From Niallia circulans (lineage in GTDB: Bacteria > Bacillota > Bacilli > Bacillales > Cytobacillaceae), in the NCBI RefSeq assembly GCF_007273535.1, contig NZ_RIBP01000004.1:1030001-1094000 (forward strand): a stretch of 64,000 nucleotides of DNA, given 5' to 3'. Shown here in pieces: positions 1 to 12,739 of this stretch. The first letter of the stretch is position 1. The number at the start of each line of letters is the position of its first letter. Made by a program: the position numbers and the translations under genes. The notes under the pieces are model-generated. The model was given only the letters and a program-made list of their open reading frames with translations, made no database searches and had not been told where the DNA came from.

Positions 1-141
1 TTTCACTTGGAAAACTTTGAGGAGATTTATATGTTCATCTGTCAGAACAGTTTTTGAAGTGATTATTGGCCTATTTGTCATGCTGAAAACATCTTCAGTT
101 AAGATGCAGCCAGCAATTAATCGGTCAACATTAATATTCAT
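1..141 (-). CDS. HD-GYP-type phosphodiesterase, N-terminal fragment (partial)
   Basis: The 47 codons read from ATG at 141 to the window edge begin MNINVDRLIAGCILTEDVFS and contain PIITSKTVLTDEHINLLKVF. This resembles the N-terminal segment that precedes the HD-GYP domain in Bacillaceae HD-domain phosphohydrolases, in which a gene of this type often follows gyrA. A ribosome binding site (AGGGTGGAG on the minus strand) lies a few bases before the ATG. The catalytic domain lies outside the window, so the enzymatic assignment (cyclic dinucleotide phosphodiesterase) is inference from the N-terminus and the position downstream of gyrA. Confidence 0.6.
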   Translation of the reverse strand, partial: MNINVDRLIAGCILTEDVFSMTNRPIITSKTVLTDEHINLLKVFQVK

Positions 142-310
142 GCAATACTCCACCCTTACAAGGACTTTTATACTATATTTTACTCCACTTTTTAACAGAT
201 TGATAACTTTATTTTAAAAATAATTGTCAATCTACCCTTTTCTATAAATTTAATTAGACCTTTTTACCTATTAAAACATACTCTTTAGTAATAAAATAAA
301 AACCTTTATA

Positions 311-337
311 TAAAAAAGAGCCGCCATTGGCAGCTCT
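311..337 (-). terminator. Intrinsic terminator of the dnaA-gyrA arm, after gyrA
   Basis: On the minus strand a 9-bp stem (AGAGCTGCC/GGCGGCTCT, one G-T pair) with a 3-nt loop is followed by a T run. It lies directly downstream of the gyrA stop codon. Confidence 0.85.
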
Positions 338-2848
338 TTACTCTTCTGTTTCCTCAACTTCAGACATTACGTTATCATCTGCTGTTTCTTCAGGGACTTC
401 TGTTTCAGCTTCTTCTTCTTTTTCTACTTTAGCAACAGTTGCAACAAACTCACTTTCACTTTCGTTAAGCTTAATCAGCTTAACTCCTTGTGTGCTTCTG
501 CCCATGGAAGAAATATCGTTAACAGCCATACGAATCAACACACCACCTGTAGTGATAAGCATAAGATCTTCCTCACCATTTACTGCCTTCATGGAAACTA
601 AAGGTCCATTTTTGTCAGTAATATTGCAGGTCTTGATTCCTTTTCCGCCTCTTCCTTGAATTCTATATTCATCTGCAGACGTTCTTTTACCATAACCGTT
701 TTTCGTAACGATAAGTATTTCAGAGCCTTCCTCAAGAACTTCCATACCGACAACTTCATCATTTGAAGAAAGAGTTATTCCTTTAACCCCGGTAGCTGTT
801 CTTCCCATTGAACGTACATCAGTTTCTGGGAAACGAATAAGCAAACCATTTCTTGTTCCTATGATGATTTCTTTATTTCCGTCTGTAAGACGTACAGAAA
901 TAAGCTCATCTCCATCTCTTAAGTTAACTGCAATCAGACCATTGTTTCTGATGTTAGCAAAAGAAGATAACGGAGAACGTTTAGAAATTCCTTCCTTCGT
1001 CGTGAAGAACAAGAACCAATCATCTACAAATTCTGATACAGGAATGATAGCATTCACCCATTCACCCTTCTCCACTCCGAGGAGGTTAATGATTGGAATA
1101 CCTTTAGCTGTACGGCTAAATTCAGGAATTTCATAGCCTTTCAGGCGATATACCTTCCCTTTATTCGTAAAGAACAAAATCGTATCATGTGTGGATGTGG
1201 TACTAAGCTGTTCCACAAAATCATCTTCATTCGTCCCCATTCCCTGGATACCTCGTCCACCACGCTTCTGAGAACGGTATGTAGATGCAGGCAATCTCTT
1301 AATATAACCGTTGTGTGTTAAGGTGATGATGATATTTTCTTCTGGAATTAAATCTTCATCTTCTATATTTTCAATACCGCCTGCTACAATTTCTGTACGG
1401 CGTTTATCATTAAAACGCTCTTTTACTTCATTTAACTCTTCACGAATAATGTCGAGCAGCTTTTCTTCATCAGCTAAGATTGACTTCAGCTCTTGAATTA
1501 ATGCCACTAGTTCTTTATATTCTTCTTCTATTTTTTCTCTTTCAAGTCCAGTCAATCTTTGTAGACGCATATCCAAGATAGCTTGGGCTTGCTTTTCTGA
1601 CAGTTTGAAATTATTCATCAAACCTTCTCTGGCAATATCCGTTGTTCTAGAACCGCGAATTAAGGCAATTACTTCATCAAGGTGATCAAGCGCAATGCGT
1701 AGCCCCTCTAATATATGGGCACGAGCTTCTGCTTTTCTCAATTCAAATTCAGTACGGCGACGAATAATAACCTTTTGGTGATCTAAATAATAAACGAGGC
1801 ATTGCTTTAAATTAAGGACTTTAGGCTGTCCGTCTACAAGTGCTAGCAAGTTAATTCCAAAGCTCGTCTGCATTGCCGTATGCTTATATAAGTTATTAAG
1901 CAATACGTTAGCATTGGCATCCTTACGGACTTCAATAACAACCCGCATTCCGTTTCGGTCAGATTCATCTCTTAAGTCTGTAATACCGTCAATCTTTTTA
2001 TCCCTCACTAATTCGGCAATTCGCTCTACTAAGCGAGCTTTATTAACCTGATAAGGAATTTCCTTGACGATAATTACTTCTTTACCGTTCGGCTTTACTT
2101 CAATATCTACCTTCGCTCTTACGATGATAGACCCTCTGCCTGTTTCATATGCTTTTCTTATACCAGATCTTCCGACGATCATTCCGCTTGTCGGGAAGTC
2201 AGGGCCAGGTATGATTTCCATTAATTCAGGAATTGTTATATCAGTATTTCTGCTTACAGCCAAAACACCATCAATAACTTCTCCGAGCTGGTGCGGAGGG
2301 ATATTTGTAGCCATCCCCACCGCAATTCCGCTTGTTCCATTTACCAGAAGGTTTGGGAAACGAGATGGTAAAACAACTGGTTCCTTTTCTTCTCCATCGA
2401 AGTTTTCTGTGTAGTCGATTGTATCCTTGTTTATATCCCTTAAAAGCTCCATTGCTATTTTGGACATTCTTGCTTCCGTATAACGCATAGCAGCAGCAGA
2501 ATCTCCATCAACGGAACCAAAGTTACCATGACCATCTACTAACATATAACGGTAGTTGAAATCCTGTGCCATACGAACCATTGTTTCATATACAGCACTA
2601 TCACCATGAGGATGGTACTTACCAATTACTTCCCCAACAATACGAGCAGATTTTTTATATGGCTTGTCTGAATGCATACCTAAGTCATGCATTGCATATA
2701 GTATACGGCGATGAACGGGTTTAAGCCCATCCCGAACATCTGGAAGTGCACGGGAAACAATGACACTCATTGCGTAATCCAAGAAGGATGTACGCATTTC
2801 CTTGCTTATATTTATTTCTTTAATTTGAGAATTCGGCATATCAGCCAT
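338..2848 (-). CDS. gyrA: DNA gyrase subunit A
   Basis: Breakage-reunion subunit of DNA gyrase, which with GyrB introduces negative supercoils using ATP. The 836-residue product is the normal length for Bacillus. It has the winged-helix/tower core with active-site tyrosine Y123 ([10 protein letters not shown]), the quinolone-determining stretch [13 protein letters not shown] carrying wild-type-like S84 and E88, a GyrA-box-like QKRGGRG and a six-bladed C-terminal domain. The last about 35 residues are strongly acidic, as in other gyrase A tails. AAGGAGG precedes the ATG. The gene is last in the gyrB-gyrA pair and is followed by a terminator. Confidence 0.98.
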   Translation of the reverse strand: MADMPNSQIKEINISKEMRTSFLDYAMSVIVSRALPDVRDGLKPVHRRILYAMHDLGMHSDKPYKKSARIVGEVIGKYHPHGDSAVYETMVRMAQDFNYRYMLVDGHGNFGSVDGDSAAAMRYTEARMSKIAMELLRDINKDTIDYTENFDGEEKEPVVLPSRFPNLLVNGTSGIAVGMATNIPPHQLGEVIDGVLAVSRNTDITIPELMEIIPGPDFPTSGMIVGRSGIRKAYETGRGSIIVRAKVDIEVKPNGKEVIIVKEIPYQVNKARLVERIAELVRDKKIDGITDLRDESDRNGMRVVIEVRKDANANVLLNNLYKHTAMQTSFGINLLALVDGQPKVLNLKQCLVYYLDHQKVIIRRRTEFELRKAEARAHILEGLRIALDHLDEVIALIRGSRTTDIAREGLMNNFKLSEKQAQAILDMRLQRLTGLEREKIEEEYKELVALIQELKSILADEEKLLDIIREELNEVKERFNDKRRTEIVAGGIENIEDEDLIPEENIIITLTHNGYIKRLPASTYRSQKRGGRGIQGMGTNEDDFVEQLSTTSTHDTILFFTNKGKVYRLKGYEIPEFSRTAKGIPIINLLGVEKGEWVNAIIPVSEFVDDWFLFFTTKEGISKRSPLSSFANIRNNGLIAVNLRDGDELISVRLTDGNKEIIIGTRNGLLIRFPETDVRSMGRTATGVKGITLSSNDEVVGMEVLEEGSEILIVTKNGYGKRTSADEYRIQGRGGKGIKTCNITDKNGPLVSMKAVNGEEDLMLITTGGVLIRMAVNDISSMGRSTQGVKLIKLNESESEFVATVAKVEKEEEAETEVPEETADDNVMSEVEETEE

Positions 2849-2875
2849 ATAGGAACCTCCTTAAGCAAAGCGCAA

Positions 2876-2898
2876 GGTGCTAAATCTCCTTTAGCACC
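2876..2898 (-). other. Perfect hairpin in the gyrB-gyrA intergenic region
   Basis: A 9-bp perfect stem (GGTGCTAAA/TTTAGCACC) with a 5-nt loop lies in the 73-nt gap between gyrB and gyrA. There is no T tract, so it is not a classical terminator. It may be an RNA processing or stability element that adjusts the gyrA:gyrB ratio; this is inference. Confidence 0.5.
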
Positions 2899-2921
2899 AT
2901 AGTCATTCTTTTGCATTTATC

Positions 2922-4892
<1,971 letters not shown>

Positions 4893-4920
4893 CTATGCTA
4901 CCCTATTAGACACATCAACA

Positions 4921-5169
4921 CTAATAATCCTGTGTCGTTAGTCTGTATGACCGCCTCTTTAGTGTATTGGAAGCAATTGGAGAATAATAAATGGCATCCT
5001 TCGTAATTACAATAGATTTAAAAGCATTACGATCACCACTTATGGTAGTCTCCTTTTGCGTATTTAAAAATTCAGTTGTTATCTCAGAGGAACCAATTGT
5101 TTGTTTGTCTAAAATTGTAATGATATCTACAGTTCTTATAAGCACATTATCACCAATATGAACGTACAC
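4921..5169 (-). CDS. remB: Extracellular matrix regulator RemB (YaaB, DUF370)
   Basis: Small 82-residue DUF370 protein in the position of B. subtilis yaaB/remB, between recF and gyrB. The sequence starts MYVHIGDNVLIRTVDIITIL and carries the family stretch KSIVITKDAIYYSPIASNTL. RemB is known in B. subtilis as a regulator of biofilm matrix genes alongside the DNA-binding RemA. The start is GTG at 5169, preceded by GAGGTG, 15 nt after the recF stop, so translation is probably coupled with recF. Confidence 0.9.
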   Translation of the reverse strand: MYVHIGDNVLIRTVDIITILDKQTIGSSEITTEFLNTQKETTISGDRNAFKSIVITKDAIYYSPIASNTLKRRSYRLTTQDY

Positions 5170-5184
5170 TTTTTCACCTCAAAG

Positions 5185-6303
5185 CTATTGAATCTTTTTC
5201 ATCGTTCCTGCTTCCACTTGGAATGTGGAAGCTTCTTTTAATGTTTGATGATCGATTCCATCCACATTCGTCGTTGTCACGAATGTCTGTACTTTCCCTT
5301 GGATGGTATTCAAAAGATGAGATTGTCGATAATCATCTAATTCAGAGAGCACATCATCTAATAAGAGGATAGGATACTCGCGGATTTCCGCATGTATGAG
5401 TTCAATTTCTGCCATTTTTATCGAAAGTGCTGTTGTTCTTTGCTGACCTTGTGAACCAAAAGTTTGAACATCTCTTCCATTAACAAAAAACAATAAATCA
5501 TCTCGATGTGGGCCGAATAAGGTCATGCCTCGGTCAATCTCTCTTTTTTTCACACTGGCAAACTTTTCTTCGTATACTCTTCTCATTTTCGACAAATCGA
5601 GGTCTTCTGATACATCTGCCGAGGGTTTATACTGAATTTCCAACGTTTCTAATCCTCTTGATATTCCTTTGTGAATCGGAATTGCCCAATTTCCCAGAAG
5701 TTCTAAGAACTCAAAACGCTTTGATATTATTTTCACTGCCATGTCAATAAACTGTTCTGTCAGTATTTCAAGCATGGTGTGATCTGACTGCTTATTCATC
5801 TGCAGCTGCTTTAAGTATGTATTCCGCTGCTGCAATACCTTTTGGTACTGGCTCATATCATGCAAGTAAACAGGTGATATTTGCCCTATCTCCATATCAA
5901 TAAATCTCCTTCTGATTTGGGGACTTCCCTTAACAAGGTTAAGGTCTTCCGGTGCAAACATCACAACATTCATATTACCAATATATTGGCTTAACTTACG
6001 CTGCTCAATATGGTTGTACTTAGCTTTTTTTCCTTTTTTAGACACAACTAACTGCATGGGTAAGGTCCCATGTGCTTTTTTTAATCTACCTTCTATTTTA
6101 GCATAATCGGAGTCCCAACGAATAAGATCTTTATCGTTTGAAGTTCTGTGGGATTTAGCCATAGCTAAAACATAGATAGATTCCATCACATTTGTTTTCC
6201 CTTGTGCGTTTTCCCCCAGAATGACATTGACCTTGTTTTCAAATTCTACTTCTAGGTCCTCATAATTACGGTAATTCCTCAAATGCAGTTGCTCAATAAA
6301 CAT
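5185..6303 (-). CDS. recF: DNA replication and repair protein RecF
   Basis: SMC/ABC-like ATPase that helps load RecA at gapped DNA with RecO and RecR. The 372-residue product has the N-terminal Walker [10 protein letters not shown] (about residues 31-39), the RecF signatures GPHRDDL and [13 protein letters not shown], and Walker B with D-loop [15 protein letters not shown] near the C-terminus. Length matches B. subtilis RecF (370). The gene lies 17 nt after yaaA and 15 nt before remB in one minus-strand unit. Confidence 0.97.
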   Translation of the reverse strand: MFIEQLHLRNYRNYEDLEVEFENKVNVILGENAQGKTNVMESIYVLAMAKSHRTSNDKDLIRWDSDYAKIEGRLKKAHGTLPMQLVVSKKGKKAKYNHIEQRKLSQYIGNMNVVMFAPEDLNLVKGSPQIRRRFIDMEIGQISPVYLHDMSQYQKVLQQRNTYLKQLQMNKQSDHTMLEILTEQFIDMAVKIISKRFEFLELLGNWAIPIHKGISRGLETLEIQYKPSADVSEDLDLSKMRRVYEEKFASVKKREIDRGMTLFGPHRDDLLFFVNGRDVQTFGSQGQQRTTALSIKMAEIELIHAEIREYPILLLDDVLSELDDYRQSHLLNTIQGKVQTFVTTTNVDGIDHQTLKEASTFQVEAGTMKKIQ

Positions 6304-6320
6304 AAGGGATCATCCTTTTT

Positions 6321-6533
6321 TTACAGAACTGTGAATGTGCCAATAGAAGGGATTTCGATCTTGTCGCCTGCTCTTAATTTTCTGCCTCTGCGCTGATCCT
6401 GTTCTCCATTGATATACACTTCATGTTCACTTAAAAACCATTTTGCCATTCCACCAGATTGAATAATGTCTGCAAGCTTTAGAAATTGGCCTAACGTTAT
6501 ATACTCCGTATCGATCTTAATTTGATTGTTCAT
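6321..6533 (-). CDS. yaaA: S4-domain RNA-binding protein YaaA
   Basis: 70-residue S4-like RNA-binding protein, typical length for the family. The core reads TLGQFLKLADIIQSGGMAKWFLSEHEVYINGEQDQRRGRKLRAGD with the usual basic loop. It always sits between dnaN and recF in Bacillaceae. A role in ribosome assembly has been suggested for the family; nothing here tests that. The ribosome binding site (GAAAGAGTG) is weak. Confidence 0.92.
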   Translation of the reverse strand: MNNQIKIDTEYITLGQFLKLADIIQSGGMAKWFLSEHEVYINGEQDQRRGRKLRAGDKIEIPSIGTFTVL

Positions 6534-6728
6534 TTTTTCACTCTTTCAAGTTTAATCGTATCTCTCTATTTTACTAAAAATTTTAAGGATACACAAAGGA
6601 AACTGAAATATTTCTATAAATTAGTAGTATTCAGGACATTTTACAAGTGAATTTGACGATACTTTTTTTAAAATAAAAAATTTATTCATAAAAAGATGAT
6701 CATCGTAATAAATATCTTTTGAAGGAAA

Positions 6729-6756
6729 ATAGGATGCCCCAAACGGGACACCCTAT
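6729..6756 (-). terminator. Terminator-like hairpin after dnaN
   Basis: A 12-bp stem with two wobble pairs and a 4-nt loop lies 15 nt beyond the dnaN stop and is followed on the minus strand by a short TTTT. The tract is weak, so it may only partly separate dnaA-dnaN from yaaA-recF-remB-gyrBA. Confidence 0.6.
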
Positions 6757-6770
6757 TCAAAAGTCATTGC

Positions 6771-7904
6771 TTAGTATGTTCTTACTGGAAGGATAAGCTG
6801 CAAGATAGAATCATCGTTTAATGGATTAATGACGAATGGTCGCATTGCACCAGTGAAATTAATTTTCACTTCTGTTCCCTCTAAAGCTTTTAAAGCATCC
6901 ATCATGTATTTTGCACTAAAAGAAATTTTTAGTTCTTCGCCATTAATTGACTCACTAACAAGCTCTTCAACAACTTTACCGATTTCTGGTGTAAAAGAAG
7001 AAATTTCAATAACATCTTGACCAATAGTCGAGAATTTAACGACGTTATTACGCCCCTCTCTTGCCAACAAGGAAGCACGATCAATAGCTTGTAAAAATTC
7101 CTTGGCATTAACCACAATCTCTGTTTTGCTTTCTGTCGGAATAAGACGGTTTGTATCAGGATAATTCCCTTCAAGAAGACGAGAGAAGAATAAAATATGC
7201 TTCGCCTTGAATAGAATTTGGTTTTCGGTAACAACAATTTCCACTGGCTCATTATGATCATCTAAAATCCGGTTCAATTCATTTAAACTTTTTCCTGGAA
7301 TAACAATATTAAATGTCTGTTCTGTATTTGCATCTATTTTAGCTTTTCTTAGAGCAAGGCGATGGCTATCTGTTGCAATACAGATTAAATCATCATTTTC
7401 AATCTTCCAGTTTACACCTGTCAACACTGGGCGTGTTTCTGAGGTGGACACCGCAAAAACAGTTTGCTTAATAATATTCTTTAACAGGTCAGTTGGGATC
7501 TTAAAGATATTTTCTTCGGAAATTTGTGGTAGATGCGGATATTCCTCTGAATCAAGACCGTTTAAGTTAAACTCAGATTTTCCTGAGCGAATGACTGTTT
7601 GCAGGTTATCCACTTCAATCTCAACTTGACTCGTAGGAAGTTTTTTCACGATTTCACTAAAGAATTTGGCTTGCAGCACGATTGATCCAGAACGTTGAAC
7701 TTCTACAATGACTGCATCGTTTTCTTCTTTAGGAATGAAAGATTCAATGGAAATATCAGAATCACTTCCTGTTAGAGTTACGCCTTCTTCTGTCGCTACA
7801 ATTTTTATACCTGTAAGAATAGGAATCGTCGTTCTGCTAGTTATAGCTTTCATTACATCCTGTACACTTTGTACAAGATTTTCTTTTTGGATGATAAATT
7901 TCAT
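6771..7904 (-). CDS. dnaN: DNA polymerase III sliding clamp (beta subunit)
   Basis: Ring-shaped processivity factor of the replicative polymerases. The 377-residue product (B. subtilis 378) has the three-domain clamp layout from MKFIIQKENLVQSVQDVMKA to the C-terminal peptide-binding end LILPVRTY. Start ATG 7904 is preceded by GGAGG at good spacing. It is the second gene after dnaA. The 185-nt gap between them holds the unwinding half of oriC, so dnaN transcription crosses the origin. Confidence 0.98.
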   Translation of the reverse strand: MKFIIQKENLVQSVQDVMKAITSRTTIPILTGIKIVATEEGVTLTGSDSDISIESFIPKEENDAVIVEVQRSGSIVLQAKFFSEIVKKLPTSQVEIEVDNLQTVIRSGKSEFNLNGLDSEEYPHLPQISEENIFKIPTDLLKNIIKQTVFAVSTSETRPVLTGVNWKIENDDLICIATDSHRLALRKAKIDANTEQTFNIVIPGKSLNELNRILDDHNEPVEIVVTENQILFKAKHILFFSRLLEGNYPDTNRLIPTESKTEIVVNAKEFLQAIDRASLLAREGRNNVVKFSTIGQDVIEISSFTPEIGKVVEELVSESINGEELKISFSAKYMMDALKALEGTEVKINFTGAMRPFVINPLNDDSILQLILPVRTY

Positions 7905-8089
7905 AATTGATCCTCCGTCATCATTATTTTTAATTGCGTATTTTATAATAATATTTCTTTAAAAGATCGTAGTAATAGTAGTAGGCCCTGTTAATTTGTG
8001 GACAACTCGATTTTTCAAAGGAAACACAGTCTATCCACATGTGGATAGACTGTGTCTAAGTTAGTGAAAGTTATACACAGTATTCAGCT
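7905..8089. other. oriC: oriC, unwinding half (dnaA-dnaN intergenic): DUE, DnaA-trio, DnaA boxes
   Basis: The elements read in order on the plus strand. An AT-rich stretch at about 7921-7966 is the probable DNA unwinding element. Five consecutive TAG/TAA triplets follow at 7970-7984 (TAG TAA TAG TAG TAG), which read 3'-to-5' as GAT/AAT repeats, the DnaA-trio described in B. subtilis. Next are a GC-rich spacer (about 7984-7989), a DnaA box TGTGGACAA at 7997-8005, two head-to-head boxes at 8031-8039 and 8040-8048, and TTATACACA at 8071-8079. The order box, GC cluster, trios, AT-rich DNA is that expected for DnaA strand-opening. Confidence 0.9.
8024..8055. repeat. 32-bp perfect palindrome built on two inverted DnaA boxes
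   Basis: Bases 8024-8039 are the exact reverse complement of 8040-8055. The centre is CTATCCACA abutting TGTGGATAG with no spacer. In RNA it would form a strong hairpin downstream of the dnaA stop, but there is no T run. It may serve both as a double DnaA site and as an mRNA 3' hairpin for dnaA. Confidence 0.85.
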
Positions 8090-9430
8090 TTATACTTTTA
8101 ATAATTCATTGATTTCCTTCAGCTGCTTTTGCAGGATGGAATCAGATACTAGTAGTTTTGAGATCTTTTCATGCGCATGGATAACTGTAGTGTGATCTCT
8201 TCCACCGAATTCTTCGCCAATCTTCGGAAGGGAAAAGTCAGTAAGCTCTCGTGATAAATACATAGCAATCTGTCTAGGAAAAGCAATGGACTTCGTTCGT
8301 TTTTTGGCTTTGAAATCCTCTAGCTTTACACTGAAAAGCTCCCCGACTACTTTTTGTATATCATGTATTGTAATTACGCGCGGCTTTGAGCTAGGGACGA
8401 TATCTTTTAATGCCTCTGCCGCAAGATCAGCATTAATGTCTTTGTTGATTAAAGAGGAATAAGCAACAACTCTTATGAGCGCTCCTTCTAGTTCACGAAT
8501 GTTGGAATCAATTTGATTTGCGATATACAGCATAACCTCATTTGGAATATCCAAACCATCTGCTTTAGCCTTTTTTCGGAGAATCGCGATTCTTGTCTCC
8601 AAATCAGGAGGGGTAATATCTGTTATAAGTCCCCATTCAAATCGTGAACGAAGCCTGTCTTCCAAAGTCGGAATCTCTTTTGGTGGTCTATCACTGGATA
8701 TGATAATTTGTTTGCTTTCCTCGTGCAGCGTGTTAAATGTATGGAAAAATTCTTCCTGTGTTGATTCTTTTCCAGCAAGGAACTGAATATCATCTATAAG
8801 AAGCACATCCACATTCCGATATTTGTCGCGGAATTCTGCGCCTTTATTGTCTCGAATACTATTGATGAACTCGTTAGTGAACTTTTCTGAAGATAAATAA
8901 ACAACCTTCGCCGCAGGGTTATGATCTAAAACATAATGTCCAATTGCATGCATTAAATGGGTTTTTCCAAGTCCTACGCCCCCATATATAAATAGTGGAT
9001 TATAGGCTTTTGCTGGTGCTTCCGCTACTGCCAGTGAAGCAGCATGAGCAAATCGGTTTCCCGATCCAATTACAAATGTATCAAAGGTATATTTTGAATT
9101 AAGTATTGTCTGTTCAGTTGTTTCTTCCTCTTTTTTCTTTTGTTTAGAGGAGATTTGAAGATCAAATTCTTCTTCCTTTTGATTACGAGGAATTATGAAT
9201 TTTACACCAAGTTCTTCACCAGTTATTTCGTAAAGAATGTCAGAAATAAGCTGGGAGTATCGTTCTTCCAACCAGTCTCGAGCAAATTCGTTAGGAGCTG
9301 TTACGATTAAGCTATCACCTTGAAGGGCATGTGCCTTCGTTGCTTTTAGCCATGTATCAAAGCTTGGTTTGCTGATTTTTTTTTCGATATTGCCTAAAGC
9401 TTTATCCCATAGATCCGCAATATTTTCCAA
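8090..9430 (-). CDS. dnaA: Chromosomal replication initiator DnaA
   Basis: AAA+ initiator that binds oriC and opens it. 446 residues, identical in length to B. subtilis DnaA. Domain I (about 1-80), a lysine/glutamate-rich linker (about 82-108), AAA+ with Walker [10 protein letters not shown] at 150-158, Walker B LLIDD at 210-214 and arginine finger RSR at 261-263, then the DNA-binding domain IV with signature [11 protein letters not shown] at 409-419. The start is TTG at 9430 behind GGAGGG. Nearby DnaA boxes on both sides imply autoregulation. Confidence 0.98.
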   Translation of the reverse strand: MENIADLWDKALGNIEKKISKPSFDTWLKATKAHALQGDSLIVTAPNEFARDWLEERYSQLISDILYEITGEELGVKFIIPRNQKEEEFDLQISSKQKKKEEETTEQTILNSKYTFDTFVIGSGNRFAHAASLAVAEAPAKAYNPLFIYGGVGLGKTHLMHAIGHYVLDHNPAAKVVYLSSEKFTNEFINSIRDNKGAEFRDKYRNVDVLLIDDIQFLAGKESTQEEFFHTFNTLHEESKQIIISSDRPPKEIPTLEDRLRSRFEWGLITDITPPDLETRIAILRKKAKADGLDIPNEVMLYIANQIDSNIRELEGALIRVVAYSSLINKDINADLAAEALKDIVPSSKPRVITIHDIQKVVGELFSVKLEDFKAKKRTKSIAFPRQIAMYLSRELTDFSLPKIGEEFGGRDHTTVIHAHEKISKLLVSDSILQKQLKEINELLKV

Positions 9431-10319
<889 letters not shown>

Positions 10320-10320
10320 G

Positions 10321-10347
10321 CCACTGAAACGTCAGTGGTCTTTTTTT
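10321..10347 (+). terminator. Terminator/attenuator between rpmH and rnpA
   Basis: CCACTGA/TCAGTGG stem with AACG loop followed by seven T. It would reduce read-through from the abundant rpmH message into rnpA. Confidence 0.85.
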
Positions 10348-10510
10348 GATAAAAAGGACTGTAAAATTACAAGCTCTTAGAATAAATTGCTAGAGCTCAT
10401 ACTATAATGGAAATATAAACTCCTGGTTTTGAAGCAAGGATGTTTCTATGTTGGAATGTACATAAATAATATAGATTCGGAAAGTATGGAATAAATAAGG
10501 AGTAAATGAT

Positions 10511-10861
10511 TTGAAGAAAGAATATCGCGTAAAAAAAAGTAAAGAGTTCCAAGAGGTATTTAAAAAGGGACAATCATTTGGCAATAAGCAGTTTGTAGTT
10601 TATAAGTATAAAAAAAGTGGACAAGATCACTTTAGAATAGGACTCTCTGTTAGTAAAAAAATAGGGAATGCTGTCATGAGAAATAAAATTAAGCGATATA
10701 TTAGACAAGCTTTCCTTGAAATCGGGGACCTTATAGAAAATGAAGCTGATTATGTCATCATTGCTAGAAAGCCACTAGCAGAAATGGAATATGAAGAAAC
10801 GAAAAGAAGCCTCCTTCATGTTCTAAAGATAGCAAAGGTGTTAAAAAGAAAGATTCAGTGA
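10511..10861 (+). CDS. rnpA: Ribonuclease P protein component
   Basis: Protein subunit of RNase P, which assists the catalytic RNA in trimming tRNA 5' leaders. 116 residues, very basic, with the central RNxxKR-type motif [12 protein letters not shown] and [15 protein letters not shown]. The start is TTG at 10511 preceded by AAGGAGT; the next residues [16 protein letters not shown] match family N-termini. It lies between rpmH and spoIIIJ as in other Bacillaceae. Confidence 0.97.
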   Translation: MKKEYRVKKSKEFQEVFKKGQSFGNKQFVVYKYKKSGQDHFRIGLSVSKKIGNAVMRNKIKRYIRQAFLEIGDLIENEADYVIIARKPLAEMEYEETKRSLLHVLKIAKVLKRKIQ

Positions 10862-10959
10862 AAATTCAAGTTAAGCGTTTCCTATATGAAGAGATTAGGA
10901 TACAATGAAGCCATAAGCTAATTAGGGCTCTATTATCTATTAACAGGAGGATATGACGG

Positions 10960-11739
10960 TTGAAGAAAAAATTAGGATTGCTATTTGGTCTATTATTTTT
11001 AATGGCTATTTTAACTGGGTGTACAGAGTTTAATCAGCCAATCACTTCAGACAGTGAAGGCTTTTGGAATGAATATATTGTTTATCCATTGTCTATGCTC
11101 ATCATCAAAACAGCAGAAATTGCCGGCGGAAACTTTGGTGTTTCCATAATTATCGTAACGATTTTGGTTCGTCTTGTAATTTTGCCGTTAATGATTAAGC
11201 AAACAAAAAACAGCAAAGCAATGCAGGCAGTACAGCCTGAAATGGAAGCATTAAGAAAAAAATATAGCTCTAAGGATCAAAAGACACAGCAAAAGCTCCA
11301 AGAAGAAACAATGAAGCTTTTCCAAGAAAACAAAGTGAATCCACTGGCTGGATGTTTCCCATTGATCGTTCAAATGCCAATTTTAATCGGATTCTACCAT
11401 GCAATCTCACGTACAAGGGAAATTGCGCAGCATGAATTCTTATGGTTTAATTTAGGTCAGCCAGATCCGTTCTACCTACTGCCGATTATTGCAGGGATAA
11501 CGACATTTATTCAAACAAAAATGACTATGGCTGGTACTGCAGGCCAAAACCCGCAAATGGTTATGATGCAATATATTATGCCTATCATGATTTTAGTATT
11601 TGCAATTAACTTCCCAGCAGCACTTTCATTATATTGGGTTGTAGGTAATATTTTCACAATTATCCAAACGTATTTCATTAAAGGACCAGAGCTGAAGAAG
11701 CCTGGCCAAACAGGAAAATTGGAGGGAGCTAAAAAGTGA
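10960..11739 (+). CDS. spoIIIJ: Membrane protein insertase YidC1/SpoIIIJ
   Basis: YidC/Oxa1-family insertase for membrane proteins; in B. subtilis SpoIIIJ is also needed for sigma-G activity in the forespore. 259 residues. A lipoprotein signal ends in LTGC with C21. The YidC core follows with about five membrane segments and the cytoplasmic loop rich in K/Q (about 95-130). The start is TTG at 10960 with AGGAGG nine bases upstream. The stop overlaps the jag start by three bases, so the two are translationally coupled. Confidence 0.96.
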   Translation: MKKKLGLLFGLLFLMAILTGCTEFNQPITSDSEGFWNEYIVYPLSMLIIKTAEIAGGNFGVSIIIVTILVRLVILPLMIKQTKNSKAMQAVQPEMEALRKKYSSKDQKTQQKLQEETMKLFQENKVNPLAGCFPLIVQMPILIGFYHAISRTREIAQHEFLWFNLGQPDPFYLLPIIAGITTFIQTKMTMAGTAGQNPQMVMMQYIMPIMILVFAINFPAALSLYWVVGNIFTIIQTYFIKGPELKKPGQTGKLEGAKK

Positions 11740-12374
11740 GAGAAGTAACTGCTACAGGACATTCAGTCGAAGCAGCAGTGGAATCAGCTTTAGCTCAGCT
11801 TAAGACAACAAAGAATCAAGCCGAAATCATTGTTGTTGATAAAGGAAAAAAAGGTTTTTTAGGAATTGGGGCCCGCTCTGCAACTGTAACGGTGAGGAAG
11901 CTTGAAACACCTGCTGAGTCAGCAGAACAGTTTTTGCGAGAAGTATGTGACAAAATGGGAGTGGATGTATCCATTTCGGTTAAAAAAACAGGCAGAAATA
12001 TCTTTTTTGAATTACAAGGGGACAAAATTGCCCTTCTTATCGGAAAAAGAGGCCAGACGCTTAACTCGCTTCAATATTTGACTCAACTGGCTATAAATAA
12101 AAATTCCTCCGAATACTTAAAGGTATCGCTCGATGCAGAAAACTATCGGGAAAGAAGGAAACAAGCCCTTATACAGCTTGCTGAAAGGACAGCCTATAAA
12201 GCCCTTAAGTTAAATAAAGAAATTACTCTGGAGCCCATGCCGTCGAATGAAAGAAAGGTTATTCATAACACTCTTACAAAAATGAAAGGCATCAGCACCC
12301 ATTCCTCGGGAGAAGATGCATTCAGGCATATTATTATCTCTCCAGAAAAAAGATCCACTCAAAGAAATAAATAA
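11736..12374 (+). CDS. jag: RNA-binding protein Jag/KhpB
   Basis: Partner of SpoIIIJ; KH-R3H RNA-binding protein. 212 residues: Jag-N domain (about 1-50, [18 protein letters not shown], with KKGFLGIG), a KH domain ([19 protein letters not shown], about 105-130), and an R3H domain (about 145-205, with [20 protein letters not shown]). The GTG start at 11736 overlaps the spoIIIJ stop. In streptococci KhpB works with KhpA in cell-division control; the role in Bacillus is less certain. Confidence 0.95.
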   Translation: MREVTATGHSVEAAVESALAQLKTTKNQAEIIVVDKGKKGFLGIGARSATVTVRKLETPAESAEQFLREVCDKMGVDVSISVKKTGRNIFFELQGDKIALLIGKRGQTLNSLQYLTQLAINKNSSEYLKVSLDAENYRERRKQALIQLAERTAYKALKLNKEITLEPMPSNERKVIHNTLTKMKGISTHSSGEDAFRHIIISPEKRSTQRNK

Positions 12375-12375
12375 A

Positions 12376-12411
12376 AAAAAGACAATCTCTACTTTGGGGA
12401 TTGTCTTTTTT
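12376..12411. terminator. Terminator after jag
   Basis: AAAAAGACAATC ... GATTGTCTTTTT stem with A and T tracts at either end, directly after the jag stop. Confidence 0.85.
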
Positions 12412-12540
12412 TGTGCTTCTTATTAGTTTAACCTCCAAAATTTCTGCTAAAAAACAACCTCTTCTACAATAAAAAGAAAAATTTTAGTCCATTCCTTATT
12501 AAATCTGTGAATTATTTGTCTTAACAGCGCTATTTTTGGT

Positions 12541-12690
12541 GTGTTTTATTGTTATTCACATGTGGATAAGATAAAATAGTAATAATGAATTTAATAGTAA
12601 TGTGGATAAGTGTGCGGATTTTTTTCTTTTTTAAAAGCTGTGGATATGATAATCTAATCTATTGTAACAATAAAATGAGTGTTGATAAGT
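12541..12690. promoter_or_regulatory. DnaA-box cluster between jag and mnmE
   Basis: The 365-bp gap 12375-12739 contains TGTGGATAA at 12561-12569 and 12601-12609 and TGTGGATAT at 12639-12647, all in the same orientation with 39-40 bp start-to-start spacing. A looser GTTGATAAG is at about 12681. No gene is visible in the gap. The position corresponds to the jag-thdF interval that I recall as one of the DnaA-bound regions outside oriC in B. subtilis. It may titrate DnaA or regulate mnmE. Confidence 0.7.
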
Positions 12691-12739
12691 TTACGTCAAT
12701 TTTTTATATAAATAGATCATTTTGATTTGAGGTGAAAGA

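Noticed and set aside
17..217. Open frame on the plus strand at the left edge
   Set aside because: No ribosome binding site, and it overlaps a better-supported HD-GYP-type N-terminus on the other strand.
1..337. rRNA operon next to gyrA, as in B. subtilis
   Set aside because: No 16S, 23S or 5S sequence appears; the strip holds only the partial HD-GYP gene and the gyrA terminator.
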